Made by a program: the position numbers and the translations under genes
The notes under the pieces: model-generated
What the model was told of the DNA's origin: nothing
Databases searched by the model: none
Seen by the model: only the letters and a program-made list of their open reading frames with translations
Assembly (NCBI GenBank): GCA_002105175.1
Contig: MCGE01000001.1
Coordinates: 186,001 to 250,000 of the forward strand
Origin: Absidia repens
Taxonomy: Eukaryota; Mucoromycota; Mucoromycetes; Mucorales; Cunninghamellaceae
Direction of reading: 5' to 3'
DNA: 64,000 nt
Shown here: positions 14,296 to 26,375 of the stretch, one piece after another
Layout of the letters: every line of letters starts with the position of its first letter
How positions within the stretch are numbered: the stretch's first letter is position 1

Positions 14296-14939
14296 TGTCT
14301 GTTCCAACAATATGGTAAAAGTATAAATGTCAAGGAAAAAAAAAAGGTAAGAAAGAAAGAAGGAAAGAGGGAGGGATAAGGGCAAAAGGGAAGCGCCAGA
14401 TTTTTATTTTGTACCCATTTTCATTGTAAACTCCGCTGACCGCCGAGAAAACATTGGCAATTGGCACGTACAATACTGTCAAAAACTTTAAAGCATTGGC
14501 ATACTTCCAGAACGATTCGAACTCTCCCTAATTTGTGATCAAAGCCACGTATTGCACATAATGTCTAAGAATTATGAAGGATGTTTTACATAAATAAAAA
14601 TGGACATTGATATTAAGGCAGCTTTCGTTGCGTCAGCGCGGCGGGGCCATGGAAAATGGGCTATGGATAACATTTCGAGAACCTGCTGACTTGAATATGG
14701 CCCAATTCTATTTGGAGCCTTTGCGCAGCATTTTTTTTTTTTTTTTTTTTTTTTTCGTTCAGACTAGGCGTAAAAATTCGACCCAAATAGAAATATGTTC
14801 TCATAAGATTTGATAATATAACAGCAAAGTGTTTGGGTATCACGATCGAATCAGAGGGTATAAAATAGCACTATCATGTGTATTGTAGAATATCATAAAT
14901 TATGAAAAAAACAGGTCCTCGCCATTACCCAGCGTTTAT

Positions 14940-15011
14940 TTCTCTCACTCTCACTCTCACTTTCATTCTCACTTTCATTCTCATTCTCATTCTCACTCTG
15001 TCCTCTTTCAC
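14940..15011. repeat. Pyrimidine-rich hexanucleotide minisatellite
   Basis: Imperfect tandem TCTCAC / TCATTC units over about 70 bp. All pyrimidine apart from one A per unit. Confidence 0.8.
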
Positions 15012-15629
15012 CCTCCAAAAATTTCATATAAGCAATATGTTTAAGGAGGGAAATTATTAATTGGTCAGTATGATCTATTTTTCATTTACAAATAAGATGT
15101 TCTCGAATATAAATCCATATCCTAAATATAAAGCATGTCTTCAAATCTATCTCAGTATCTACAGTTTATTATGATATGCATTTTCATTTTATAAATTATA
15201 AAAGAACAAAAGCGTAAATATAAATACTCAAACAAACAAATGACATTCGGGCTTCAAAGCGCCGCCCACGGGCTTGACTACAATCACGGGGGAGGGCAGT
15301 ATAAATATCAATCTTTCGAAACTTTCAAAAAGCGCCAATTTTTATTGGAAATGAATTGAGAATAAATTGCTATTAAACAAGTGATTCTATTCCCACCATT
15401 ACTACTCATATAACCCACCAACATACGAAATACGGAGAGGACAACAACAAAATACCCTTTTGTGGCTTTTCTACACATGCCTGTATTTTTCTCTCAAAAA
15501 CATACTCAGTATACATGAGGTGGATGAAGTCGCCATGATATTCAACCCATTTTTTTTTCACGCGCATACAGCTCACACACTTCAGGTTCTTTCTCCCCAC
15601 AGGTATACACATTCGACAAAAACATATAA

Positions 15630-15775
15630 TAGAGAGACTAATAATAAAAAGAGGCAGGACGTATTTATTCAATATGGATTCAAAGTATGAATAAACGTAA
15701 ACCAATCTAAGTTAATGGAAGTTCAAAAATTATATAAAGGTGATCCTAAATCCAAAACGACAATTTTTTGTGTGC
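15630..15775 (-). repeat. Degenerate remnant of the dispersed repeat family
   Basis: A weak but ordered match to the middle part of the family: AAAAAGAGGCAGGACGTATT then TTATTCAATATGGATTCAAA, and later GTGATCCTAAATCCAAAACG. The core downstream of the last block is missing. Confidence 0.5.
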
Positions 15776-15992
15776 CTGATCGGTGGTTAAATTTGCAAAA
15801 ATAACTTTTCCCAAATTCAAAAATCATCGCCTATTTCTTTTTTGGGATATGAAAACAATTGCCATCTTCAGTCAACCCAATTCACAACATGATATCTCCT
15901 TTATATTTCACTTTCCCTTCTTTTCTTTCTCATCTTTTTCTTCCACCTCTACGTATTGTTAATCTATTTTATCGCACATCTACAATAACATC

Positions 15993-16919
15993 ATGAATAA
16001 TCAAGAACAAATGGAAGCCTATGCACGCGACATGCTCACGTCATATTGGATGCAATCTCAACAACCAGAACAACAGCAACAGAATCAACAGCAACAATCT
16101 CAACATCAGCAAGCGTTTATGCCCCCTCCATACCCTATGGGCATGTCTCCTATGCCATTCGGCTATTCGCCAATGCAACCTGATCCGATGCAATCCTGGC
16201 TCCACCAACAGCTTTATCAACCTGCTTCGCCACCCGTGTCTGATATTTCTTCCCCATCGCCACAATATTATCATGGCAACAAAACAATCGCTTCCCCTCA
16301 ACATCCCCAACAGCAACTTCCGACCCCAACTCCATCTCCACCATCGGCAGCAGCAGCTCCCATAGCCACAGCAGCAATAGCTTCTCAAGAAACACTGCAA
16401 AATCAAGCGCATGAAAAGAAAACGAAAACCAAGGAACAACCCGTCCAAGCTGAATCAACATTCTGGGAACCTCGAGAAACAGCAAAGACACCTGCTAAAA
16501 AGAAAACACCATGGTGGAAAAAAAGCTATCAGCCCAAACGAGCAGCAGTCATCAAATCCAATGAATCTCCAAAGAAGGACAAGAAAACAAATGCAGATAC
16601 TACACCACCACCAGCACCTACACCAACACCTGCACCTGTTTCTGCACCTGCGCTTCAACCACAGCAAACGCCACCTCAACATCAACAAGTAGCTGCTGCT
16701 GCATCACCACCTCCCGCTACTGAAAACCATCAAATGATACAGACACCGTTCTCACCTTTACCTATTCCATCGCAACAAAGTGGCTTCTTTGTGTATTACA
16801 CCCCGCCCCCACCCCCGCCTCCGGCACCTGTTGTCCCTGAACCTGTGAAAACCCAGGAACGAAAAACCACCATGGCTAATCCTCGGGAAGATACGAATGA
16901 TAAGTGTTTGATCATGTAA
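15993..16919 (+). CDS. Q/P-rich low-complexity protein with C-terminal CaaX box
   Basis: Single-exon frame of 308 aa. Not recognised as a known family. The first 130 residues are rich in Q, P and M (poly-Q at about 25-40, PYPMGMSPMPFGYSPMQ). A basic middle part (KKKTPWWKKSYQPKRAA, about 165-185) is followed by PTPTPAP-type repeats and a run of prolines. The last four residues are Cys-Leu-Ile-Met, a good CaaX prenylation signal (DTNDKCLIM at the end). Prenylation plus the basic patch suggests attachment to the inner face of a membrane. Evidence for a real gene is the long open frame, pyrimidine-rich leader, ATG context ATCATGAAT and a polyadenylation signal 165 bp after the stop. Function is unknown. 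Confidence 0.72.
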   Translation: MNNQEQMEAYARDMLTSYWMQSQQPEQQQQNQQQQSQHQQAFMPPPYPMGMSPMPFGYSPMQPDPMQSWLHQQLYQPASPPVSDISSPSPQYYHGNKTIASPQHPQQQLPTPTPSPPSAAAAPIATAAIASQETLQNQAHEKKTKTKEQPVQAESTFWEPRETAKTPAKKKTPWWKKSYQPKRAAVIKSNESPKKDKKTNADTTPPPAPTPTPAPVSAPALQPQQTPPQHQQVAAAASPPPATENHQMIQTPFSPLPIPSQQSGFFVYYTPPPPPPPAPVVPEPVKTQERKTTMANPREDTNDKCLIM

Positions 16920-17082
16920 TTGTTTTTCCGCCATCTCCTTCCCCTCTCTCTCCCCTACCCCCCACCCCGCCCACTAGTCGCCCTTTTTTATCTTTTACCT
17001 ATAGTTTAGTTTTTAGTATAATCCAATTGTAGCCTAGTATCCTTTCTTTTATTTATTTATATATTACCTTTTTTTTTAATTC

Positions 17083-17088
17083 AATAAA
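17083..17088 (+). terminator. Polyadenylation signal AATAAA
   Basis: AATAAA in TTCAATAAAAACACG, about 165 bp after the stop codon of the CaaX gene on the same strand. Confidence 0.6.
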
Positions 17089-17130
17089 AACACGCTGACA
17101 CTCTGTCGGAAATTTAGTACATCATATTTC

Positions 17131-17131
<1 letters not shown>

Positions 17132-17188
<57 letters not shown>

Positions 17189-17198
17189 TGTGTGTGTA
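17132..17198. repeat. T44 homopolymer followed by (TG)n microsatellite
   Basis: An uninterrupted T run (about 17132-17175) continues directly into about eleven TG units. Confidence 0.9.
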
Positions 17199-17474
17199 TC
17201 TGTACAGGGGCCAAAAAGCTACTGAGATTTGGTAGGTTGTAGTTTTATTGGGTAAACTGTGATGCTGTGTGATTTATGAGAAGTTGGAAAGCTTTCTACA
17301 GAAAAAGGTGTCAATGCTGTAGTGATATGATATTGTGGTTTGTGTATCTAATAACCAATTTCATACCCATTATAATTGTCTATATTACATTTTGTTTTGG
17401 GGAAAAGGTATGACGGGAATAATCGTTTGGTGCTAGTCAGATTTTGATGAAACGGGCTCAATATGGTGTGAGGG

Positions 17475-17505
<31 letters not shown>

Positions 17506-17799
17506 AGCAAATGGATTGATTGTAACGCAAAATAACGTATAGTTATCGTACATGAAAAGATTATGGTTTGATAAATGTGGGATACAAAGTATTTAATATT
17601 GTAGGGGACTAGTTATATAGATAGACGAAGAGGACTATATCTAAAATGGTAAAGCTATATAATTATTTATATGAAATGATACGCTGGCATCGCGATCTAG
17701 GCCGATTGATATAAACGATAAAGAATGGGAATATGTTTACAGTTCATATCAAGCGACCTCAACTTGTTAACCGGTCGTTGGGAACACAAGAGAAAAATA

Positions 17800-18546
17800 A
17801 TAATCGTTGGTGAGCTATACAGCAGGTGTTTGACAGGACTCTAACAAAATAGTTACAAGCAATGTCTGCATGTATTATTATATATAGTGGGTCAGAGTAT
17901 AGTTAATAAAAGGGACATATTTTTATTGAACGAATATAGTCAACACTAAACTAGAGGAGCGGGGCTCATTGTCACAAGGGATCTATTGGAGATAGCATGA
18001 TTGACACTAATGAGAGATCTGATAATGGTCAAACTACTCGAAAAGGATATTATATAAGGCACTCTTGTACACAATGCAACACGGAACAAGGAAAGACATG
18101 AGAAAACAGAAGAAGTTTTTTTTTATTAGAGCATAGCAAGTGTCAACGCTATTCTAAGTGTATGATGGTAATAAAAAAAAAAAAAAGAATCTATTGCACA
18201 TGGCAAGAGAGAGACTGCCGGAACATTTTTCATTGAAGCATGTAAAAAATACATATTTTATTTAGATGTAGATAAAAATTATGGATAACCTAGGCAGCAA
18301 AAAGCTAACTAAATTGAGTGGTCCAAAATCCTGAATCCAAAATGAAGGGGTTTCCCCATGCATGTCGTAATCCCTGTTCTGAAAACGCTTCTAAACTAGT
18401 CCTGACACTATTCTAAGTCCAACGTGAGCTCATAGAAGTTGATTGGTGAAGTAAAAACAGAAGTAAAAAAAGAAAATGGAAAGAAAGACGAAAAAATAAA
18501 ACGGAGGGCGGTTGTAAACAAATATTCACGTGTGCGGGATGTGAAA
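17800..18546 (-). repeat. Dispersed repeat family copy 3
   Basis: Sense on the minus strand. It has the CACGTGTGCGGGATGTGAAA end at about 18527-18546, the core with GAAGGGGTTTCCCCATGCAT at about 18330-18420, and TTTTATTGAACG and TTTTTATTAGAGC blocks further along. No open frame of note. Confidence 0.8.
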
Positions 18547-18762
18547 TGTTTTATGTGGTGCCAGGTTTCCAATGGTATAGGGTATCAGAGAAGGCATATA
18601 ATATATACATTACATATTTTTAACGTAATCATAGTTTATTGAATAGATAATAATATATAATATAAGGATATAATAATAGGGATGTAAAAAAATACACTAC
18701 ACTACAATAGGGAATAATGCTCTCTAAATACCATTTTGAAAAAAAGATGGGAATGACGATTT

Positions 18763-21669
18763 CTACCTACCACTTGGGGATCGACCGAGAAGCTGAGAAG
18801 AATGGTGGGTCTTTATAAAATAAACAAAAAATAACATGGAAAATTTTAATTCACGTTATGATAATATTTCATTTGATATCTCTTACCTGAACTGATGAAA
18901 ATCGCCGCAATTCGTTGGGCTCCATCGACATTTTCTGTTCAAGCCCCAAGATACGTTTTCCAAAGTTTCTAGGACGTTCCAAAGCACGTAAAGATTGAGT
19001 ACGGTTGGCATAATAGCGAGCAGATGTGGAATTGGACATTGTGGAAGAGCGTCGAGATCGATGACCACCTGAAGCATAATCGGGTAATGGAGCAATCATC
19101 TTGGGAGTAAAGACCCGCTGCATGGCAAACTTGATCAAATCCAATGGTACAAACCAAATAAAGTTCCAAACCCAGGCAATACCTATTCAGTATATAAAAA
19201 GAGAGGTGATTATCGAACCGTGTATGAACCTTTTTTTTTTTTTTTTTTTTTTTTTTTTGAAGTTTACCTGCCCATGTCCAACCTGAGCCGGCAATTTTCG
19301 TGAATCCCCATTCTGCATACACAGCGATAAATGTTGCCACTAGCTGTGCAAATATAAAAGCGCACATAAGTAATACCGAGGGCCGTTCAGTAAAAAACCA
19401 TCCTTGCGATCGTGTGATAAAAATGAGTCCTTGAGAAATGGTGGAGACCTGAAGATATACCACGGAATGCAAAACACCATCGTTTGGATCTAGGAATGTG
19501 TCCACCCCAAAATGACGTTGGAAAAAGTCGGTCTGATAGGCTACGGCGTAAAAAGAGACGGTGGACAGTGCCAGATAAAGACCATAGATAATTGCATAGG
19601 AGAATATTTCAAAGAGATTCCAAGCATCGGGATGTGGCGACGGTTTTACGCGGTCAGTGGAGATAGTCATAATGGTTCCATCGTTGAGAATCGCCAAGAT
19701 CAGCACCATAAAAGGAGGGAAGTCGTATTGGAATGCAAAACACAGCACTGCAAAGCCTACTACAACACGGATTGTCACAGAGCAGGTGTAAATAGAATAA
19801 TTTCGCATTCGCTGGAAGATTTGACGTGAGTGGATCAATGCTTCAATGATGACCGATAAACCAGGTTCAGTAAGGACGATATCCGCAGCCGACCGTGCAG
19901 CATCGGATGCATCAGCAACAGCAATACCGACGTTGGACTTGGAAAGTGCAGGTGCGTCATTGACGCCATCGCCTGTCATTGCACACATATGACCCAATGC
20001 TTGTAGACGTTCGACAATTTCATACTTGTGTTCAGGATACACCCCAGCAAACCCATCTGCACCAAGCACCAAGTCATCCACAGTTGAGTATCCAGATCCA
20101 GCAGGAGGGCCTTCCTTCAGTGCCTTGGATAAAAACATATTGTCACCCATGCCAAGTCTCCTTCCTGTTTCCTTTGCAATAGCGAGTTGATCACCAGTTA
20201 TCATTTTGACTTGTACACCAAGACCAATGGCACGATCAATTGTTTCCTTTGTGTCCGAGCGAGGAGGATCATAAATAGGCAAGAGACCAACCAGACGGAA
20301 ACCAACACCTTCACCATCAGGCTGTCCTGAAGGTACTTCATCCACAGCCACAGCAAGAGACCTCAATCCTCGGCGGGCAAATTCATCCACATCACTGTTC
20401 AAGGCGTGTACTTGGTGTTCAGTTTTATCACGGGTGCATAGATCCAGAATAAAGTGAGACATCCCTTTTGTTGCGCGCATTACTTTCCCATCAGAGTTTC
20501 GCCTGTAAGTAATCTCGGTTCGTTTGATGACAGGGTTGAAGGGCATGAAGTCCAATTCCGTAATACCGTCGCGAGCATAAGAGGAGTCCGGCAAAGAGTT
20601 GACAATACTAAAGTCAATGGCATCTTGATTCTCTGTGCGAGAGGCGTAAGCAGATAATCGGATGACATCGTCGACGGATAGATTGCTGTAAGTCTTGATA
20701 GTAGGTTTGTCCACAATAAGTTTATTCAAAGTGAGAGTCCCGGTCTTGTCTGAGCAAAGGATAGTGACTGCCGCCATTTCTTCAATGGCAGTAATACGAG
20801 TGACAATGGCCTTGTGTTCCGCGAGTTGTTTGGCGCCAATGGCAAGAGTAACCGAAAGCACAGTAGGCATCGCAATAGGAATACCACCAATGAGCAAAAC
20901 CAAAATGTTGTCAATTCCACGCCGATATGTATATTTGAATACAGGATACATGATAAGAATTTCAAGTAGGACAAATGTACCAATAGACACAAGACAAAAA
21001 TTACCAATTTTTGCCAGGATTTGCTGTAAATGGCCCATACCGTCGTTGGCGTCCCCCACCAGCTTTGCAGCACGACCAAAGAATGTGTTGAGACCAGTAC
21101 CAATAACAACCGCTTCCGCTTCACCTTGCTTCACCGTCGATCCTGAGAAGATTTCATCGCCAGCATCTTTTCCCACAGGAAGGGATTCACCAGTCAACGC
21201 GGCTTGATCGATAGAGACCTGACCATGGGCTTTGATGAGACGTCCATCAGCAGGAATGACATCACCAAGTTTGATACTTATGACATCACCTGGCACCAAT
21301 GCTTCTGCTTCCAGTGTGTGCCATTCACCATCACGTTTGACCTTGCATTCGGGTGCTAGAGAGTCCATGAGTGCCTTCACCGCATTTCCAGCTTGGCGTT
21401 CCTCCAAAAATCCAATGATTGAATTTGCCAATAACAAGAGGATAATACCAATAAAGTCTTGCCAATCAGGAGGACGACCTTCACCATTCGACAACGCGAT
21501 CGCCACAATGGCAGCAGCTTCCATGACCCAAGATAAAGGATTCCACATAAACCCAAGGAATTGTAAATAAGGATTGACTTCTTTGTGTTCCAAGCGATTG
21601 TAGCCAAATTTTTCAATACGAGAAGCAGCTTCTTCAAAGGAAAGACCTTCAGTTGTAGTTCTAAAAAGT

Positions 21670-21725
<56 letters not shown>

Positions 21726-22038
21726 GATACATGATTGATGAGTAACTTGTATATGTTTCGATTGCGCTAACGCCTTTTCAGTATATAACTTACTGTAATA
21801 GGGAGTAAATATCGCCAGGTTCCATAGTAGATAGATCGAATTTTTCCTTGTCATAGAGCTCTTCCACTGTCAAACTTTGCATATGTATAATACCGCCTTG
21901 ATCACCATATACTTGTTGCTGTTGTTGCGGCGAATATTTTTCACCTGGAGCTACTTGGCCTACAGTTTCAATTTTATCGCTACTCGTGTTTTCGCTAGAA
22001 TCACCATGTTGATGTTGGTGGAACTTTTCAGGCAACAT
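18763..22038 (-). CDS. PMA1: Plasma-membrane H+-transporting P-type ATPase
   Basis: Electrogenic proton pump that energises nutrient uptake. Exons inferred: 21794-22038, 19268-21660, 18887-19182 and a short last exon ending at 18763. The last exon starts at 18792 (CAG acceptor, about 987 aa) or 18810 (AAAG acceptor, about 993 aa); both keep phase. P3A landmarks seen: GDVIPADGRL, LTGESLPVGK, the phosphorylation motif CSDKTGTLTLNKL, MITGDQLAIAKETGRRLGMG, and AMTGDGVNDAPALSKSNVGI in the hinge. The transmembrane segments include NPLSWVMEAAAIVAIAL and LVLLIGGIPIAMPTVLSVTL. The N-terminus is H/Q-rich and charged. The C-terminus is a basic, Ser-rich tail (RSRRSSTMSNSTSARY, ELRRFSSVQ), a likely regulatory phospho-region. 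Intron 1 carries a 50-nt T tract on the sense strand close to its acceptor. Confidence 0.97.
21673..21722. repeat. 50-bp A homopolymer in H+-ATPase intron 1
   Basis: Uninterrupted A run on the plus strand. On the gene's sense strand it is a T tract ending about 10 nt before the acceptor, so it extends the polypyrimidine tract. Confidence 0.9.
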
Positions 22039-23172
22039 GACAGTCTGTGAGGAGTATATAAAAGCGTAAACCAGAGAAATAGTTCAAATAGAATATAGAT
22101 GCCAAAAAGTGGATAGATTCAATAAAAAAAAAAAAAGGTATTTGGAGCAAAAGAAAAAAAAAAAAAAAGGAAGGGGAGCTTATATGAAGCCATTTTGAAA
22201 CCCAGCTTAAAGCAAAATGCTTGTCATTTAGTCCGTTTCTGGATGCAGACCTCAGTCGCAGTAAAAATGACGACGATCAAACATATATTGTTCATTTTTT
22301 TATGATCTAATCTACTACACATATGTAATGTATTACTTGCTATGCTATCATATCGATTCATCTTTCTATATTCGAGAATGTTTATGTCATTCATATATAA
22401 TACATCAAGGTTCACAGATGCAAGCGTTGATTTGAAATGATGTTACAGAAATATGTATGATTTGTTTAAAAGATTAATGTCATGAGCCACCAGACTAGTA
22501 GTTTAAACTGACTTGCACGTGTATAGGCTAAACTATGTATGTACGCAAAGCAAGTGCATATACTCATTACAAAGGGAATTATCTCTACAAATTGAATCAT
22601 TTTTATTCAAATCAATGGTTACATAACATTTGAGTCAAAAAAAAAAGAAAAAAAAATTCTATCATAACCATCAATGGTCTAAACCATAATACATATACAA
22701 TGGTTCAACCACTGCATTTTTCATTCCTAAACGTTACTCGAGCTTAGATATAAAAAAAGATAACCTCACTCAGAATCAATGTCATCAAATTATGTAAAGA
22801 TCAAATGTATGAATTCATTGACATTAGCCGCTCTGGAGTAGCCGTTTCATGCACTAAAACACAGACCATATATTTCACATTGCAATCTCCGCTTTTTTTT
22901 TTTTTTTTTTTAATAACAATATTCAGCTTTCAAATATATAACAAAAGTCAGATATCGAGTATAAAGGTAAACATAGTAAAGAAAGAAAGTTTCAAAAAGG
23001 GCTCGGTTCAAACACAGCAAAGGAGGTATTAGCGATAACTATAGGCAGAAAAATTCCAGCAACGTTATCAAAACGATTATCAGTTACCATATACGGTATT
23101 GAATAAAGAACGTTGAGGTTATGCTCTGGTACATTGATAGATATATATAAACACTATTTTGCGTAAAAACTA

Positions 23173-23212
<40 letters not shown>

Positions 23213-23523
23213 TCTCACCACGATATGTATCTGTACGAAGCAGCCCATGACAAAATGCTCCAAGGGGTATGTCGTACAATGCAGTGATAAAGGTAAGCCA
23301 TGTCAAACATTTTGTTGGAAATTTTGATGGCCTCAAATAACAGCAACATGATTGACAGCAGAAAGTACGTTGTATCCACTACATATATATATAGGCGACC
23401 CTTTCCAAGTGAAAAACCACAACGAATCAGTCATTGCCACCTGCATCGATTCACTTGGTGAGAACTGATCGTGCACAACAGATAAGGTATTTTAAAGTTT
23501 AGATGGAATTGGATGTGTTTGAT

Positions 23524-23718
23524 TTATGTTTGCTTGGTATCATACTAAAAATGATATATATTGTATATTAAGTATTTATTTATAATACTGTATTTACATA
23601 CGTTGATGGGTCCTCCCAGCTCCTCAACAAGCCTTATCCAACGACGTCTACGTATTGCATTTTCGGTCAAGTATGAACCATCATTCTCCTCGGTAAAGCA
23701 GCAAACTCTATGCCATTG
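23524..23718 (-). pseudogene. Possible C-terminal relic of a DysF/peroxin-like gene
   Basis: On the minus strand an open stretch (23602-23718) encodes a segment ending with ENAIRRRRWIRLVEELGGP. The RRRRW block recalls the end of DysF (dysferlin/peroxin) domains. It is followed by a good donor GTATGT, and a TTTTTAG acceptor at about 23545 leads to a short terminal exon with a TAA stop. Upstream the frame is closed by a TAA with no usable acceptor, and no N-terminal part is recognisable. It therefore looks like a decayed 3' end rather than a working gene. The domain assignment rests on a few residues only. Confidence 0.3.
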
Positions 23719-24060
23719 GTCAATGATGTATTATGACTCAAAAGGCTACTAATTTGACTTTTTTTTTTTGGTCTTCTCTATCAGGAACTAATCCAACCGT
23801 TTCCGAATCAAACCACCTTTCTTCAAGCTACAAGGTAGATACGATTCATGCAGCATCATACTCTCTATTTTCTTGGTACGTGTGTGTGTGTGGGGGGGTT
23901 ATATAGAAGTGATGGTTTCTTCTTGATTTATTTTAGTTCTCTTCTATATTAGAAATAAAATTTTGTCGTATTGAATTTGTTTGGTAGCATTGTATCATTA
24001 TGGTATAGTGAACTTTTTTTTATTTTTACTTGGAAGTGGCTATGAGGGTGTGAATATTTT

Positions 24061-24084
24061 TTGAAATCCCGTTCGATTCCCACG
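24061..24084 (+). promoter_or_regulatory. TTGAAATCCCG-type upstream motif
   Basis: TTGAAATCCCGTTCGATTCC, about 190 bp before the ALDH7 start. It resembles the TTCAAATCCCGC element at the head of the dispersed repeats and upstream of DIM1 and the OPT transporter. A regulatory role is inferred. Confidence 0.3.
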
Positions 24085-24250
24085 GAATGTGTGCATTGAT
24101 TTAAAAAGGGACACGCCCAACTTTCCCACGACGGCTTTAAAAACGCCTTCCTTTCTCTTTTTTTTTCTTTTCTGTGTCTTCTTCGATTTTTTTTTCTTTT
24201 TTCTTGTAACTTGCTTATATATATATATTACCCATCTCCTCCTTTATATT

Positions 24251-26375
24251 ATGTTGTCTAGATCTGTTTCTCTCCTTACACGCTCCGCCCGTACTTCTCC
24301 TGCCTGGCGCCGCTCTTTGTTAACTCCCTCATATACAGCAGTAGCACGGTCCTATTCCTCTTCAACGTGGGATGAGCATCGTCAAGTTTTTGAGCAACTT
24401 GGTCTCCAAAAATCTGGAAACATGGGTGTCTTTGATGGTGAATGGAAAGGTAACGGGGATGTTGTGCCATCTTTGAATCCAGTCAACAACCAAGTCATTG
24501 CAGAAGTTCGTCAGGTAAGAACACACCATTAAATATATATATATATATATATATATATACTACAGATTGGGTATTGTTAGCTGTTCAGTGAAAAGGCTAA
24601 CTATATTTTATTTGTCATAGGGAACCACTCAAGAACTTGATGTTGCCTTGGATCGTGTTGCTGAAGCTCAAAAGATTTGGCAAGAGGTAAGTTTGCCGAA
24701 CATATTCTTACGAAACTGGATTCGAGGTAGACAATAGTAACTGACTATCACCTATTTTCATTTCATTTTTATGTAGCTTCCTGTTCCTCAACGTGGTCAA
24801 GTGCTATTGGCTATGCGTGATGCTCTTGTGAAAAACTTGCAACCTCTTGGCAAGTTGGTTTCTCTTGAAATGGGCAAGATTCTTCCTGAAGGTGTAGGGG
24901 AAGTGCAAGAATATATTGATATCCTCGAATATGCTCTTGGATTGTCTCGTATGTTGAATGGTGCCATGATTCCTTCTGAACGACCTGGTCATGTTATGTT
25001 AGAAACTTGGAACCCTCTAGGCACTGTTGGTGTGATCAGTGCTTTCAACTTCCCTGGTAAGTTTCTAAATATTACCAGTAGAGCAAAAAAAAAAAAAAAA
25101 AAGGAATTTCATAGAATTAAACTTACTTTTATTTTATATAGTGGCTGTCTATGGCTGGAACAGTGCTATTGCTTTGGTAACTGGTAATGGTGTATTGTGG
25201 AAACCCTCTCCTACTACTCCTCTTGTGTCTATTGCGGTGACTAAGATTTTAGAACGTACCCTCAAAGAACACAACCTCCCTCCCGCTTTATGCTCACTGG
25301 TGACTGGTGGTACTGATGTTGGAAAATCATTGACCGCAGACAAGCGTGCTCACGCCGTGTCTTTTACTGGCTCTACCAAGGTTGGACGTGATGTAGGTCA
25401 AGTGGTGCAAGGTAGATTCGGCAAATCCATTCTTGAATTGGGCGGCAACAATGCAATCATTGTGATGGAAGACTGTGATTTGGATCTGGCTGCTCGTGCC
25501 GTTTTGTTTGCTGCTGTGGGTACTGCTGGTCAACGCTGCACAACAACACGACGATTGATTGTACAAGAATCCATTTACGACAAGCTGATGGAACGTCTTG
25601 TGAAGGCATATGGACAAGTCAAGGTTGGTGATCCTTTACATGACGGTGTCTTGTGCGGTCCTTTGCATACCAAGGATGCTGTGGAAATCTACAAGTCTAC
25701 TTTGGAAAATGTGAAGCGTCAAGGCGGTGATATTTTGGTTGGTGGAAAAGTCTTGGACGATGGTGCCTTGCAACATGGTAACTTTGTCGCACCTACTTTG
25801 ACTCGCGTGCGCTCGGATATGGATGTGGTGAAGAATGAAGCATTCGTTCCTATTTTGCATACTATGACTTTCAAGGTATGTTGGGATCCAAATAAAGAAA
25901 AAAGAAGAACGAGAGGAGGAGGGGGGGTGATCAGGAAGGAAATACATAGATGAAATTGGCGTACTTTTCTTCTGACTAACCATGGTATTTTTATGTAGAC
26001 TCTTGATGAAGCCATATCCATCAACAACAACGTTGCTCAAGGTCTTTCAAGCTCTATCTTCACAACAAATCCTGCCACCATGTTCAAATGGATTGGACCT
26101 TCTGGATCAGATTGTGGTATCATCAACGTGAATATTCCTACCAACGGTGCTGAAATTGGTGGTGCCTTTGGTGGTGAAAAGGAAACAGGAGGCGGTCGGG
26201 AAAGTGGAAGCGATAGCTGGAAGCAATACTGTCGTCGCGGTACTTGGTAAGTGAAGAACAACAAAGTTTACGATAAGGATGATGATGCTAATTATATTTA
26301 TTTATTTGTCAAAATCATAGTACAATCAACTATTCTGGCGCTCTACCATTGGCTCAAGGAATCAACTTTGGTTAG
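24251..26375 (+). CDS. ALDH7A1: Alpha-aminoadipic semialdehyde dehydrogenase (ALDH7 family, antiquitin)
   Basis: NAD-dependent aldehyde dehydrogenase of the antiquitin group, acting on alpha-aminoadipic semialdehyde and other aldehydes. Six exons inferred: 24251-24514, 24621-24686, 24777-25056, 25142-25875, 25999-26246 and 26321-26375, in phase, about 548 aa (antiquitin is close to 540). The start [20 protein letters not shown] is a typical mitochondrial presequence. ALDH landmarks: [26 protein letters not shown], catalytic Glu in LELGGNNAI, catalytic Cys in [13 protein letters not shown], and [12 protein letters not shown]. The antiquitin-specific end [17 protein letters not shown] is followed by CTINYSG. 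In fungi, lysine is made via the AAA pathway with a different enzyme (LYS2), so a catabolic or aldehyde-detoxifying role is likely. AATAAAG lies at about 26448. Confidence 0.96.

Larger units (their letters stand above)
14296..15992. other. Intergenic region
   Basis: Between SNX4 (minus) and the Q/P-rich gene (plus), so a divergent promoter region. It contains a T run at about 14731-14755, a pyrimidine minisatellite (14940-15011), a degenerate dispersed-repeat remnant (about 15630-15775) and a C/T-rich leader just before 15993. No additional gene seen. Confidence 0.6.
16920..18762. other. Intergenic region with 3' UTR, simple repeats and a dispersed repeat copy
   Basis: Convergent intergenic region between the CaaX gene and the H+-ATPase. 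It holds the probable 3' UTR to about 17100, a T/TG tract, a GA/G tract at about 17476-17507, and dispersed repeat copy 3 from about 17800 to 18546. No gene seen. Confidence 0.6.
22039..24250. other. Intergenic region between divergent H+-ATPase and ALDH7 genes
   Basis: About 2.2 kb, AT-rich, with A/T runs (22120-22136, 22150-22168, 22894-22911), a (TA)n microsatellite at about 23176-23208 and a probable gene relic at 23524-23718. The last 150 bp before the ALDH start are pyrimidine-rich, as in other leaders here. Confidence 0.6.

Noticed and set aside
16041..16491. Antisense open frames of 113-135 codons across the Q/P-rich CaaX gene
   Set aside because: They are mirror frames of the low-complexity Gln/Pro codons; the sense frame is longer and ends in a meaningful C-terminus.
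20695..21570. Plus-strand open frames of 112-170 codons inside the H+-ATPase
   Set aside because: Antisense shadows of the conserved ATPase coding sequence.
23154..23336. 60-codon minus-strand frame next to the (TA)n microsatellite
   Set aside because: It runs into the TA repeat (IYIYIYIY) and has no convincing similarity or splice context.
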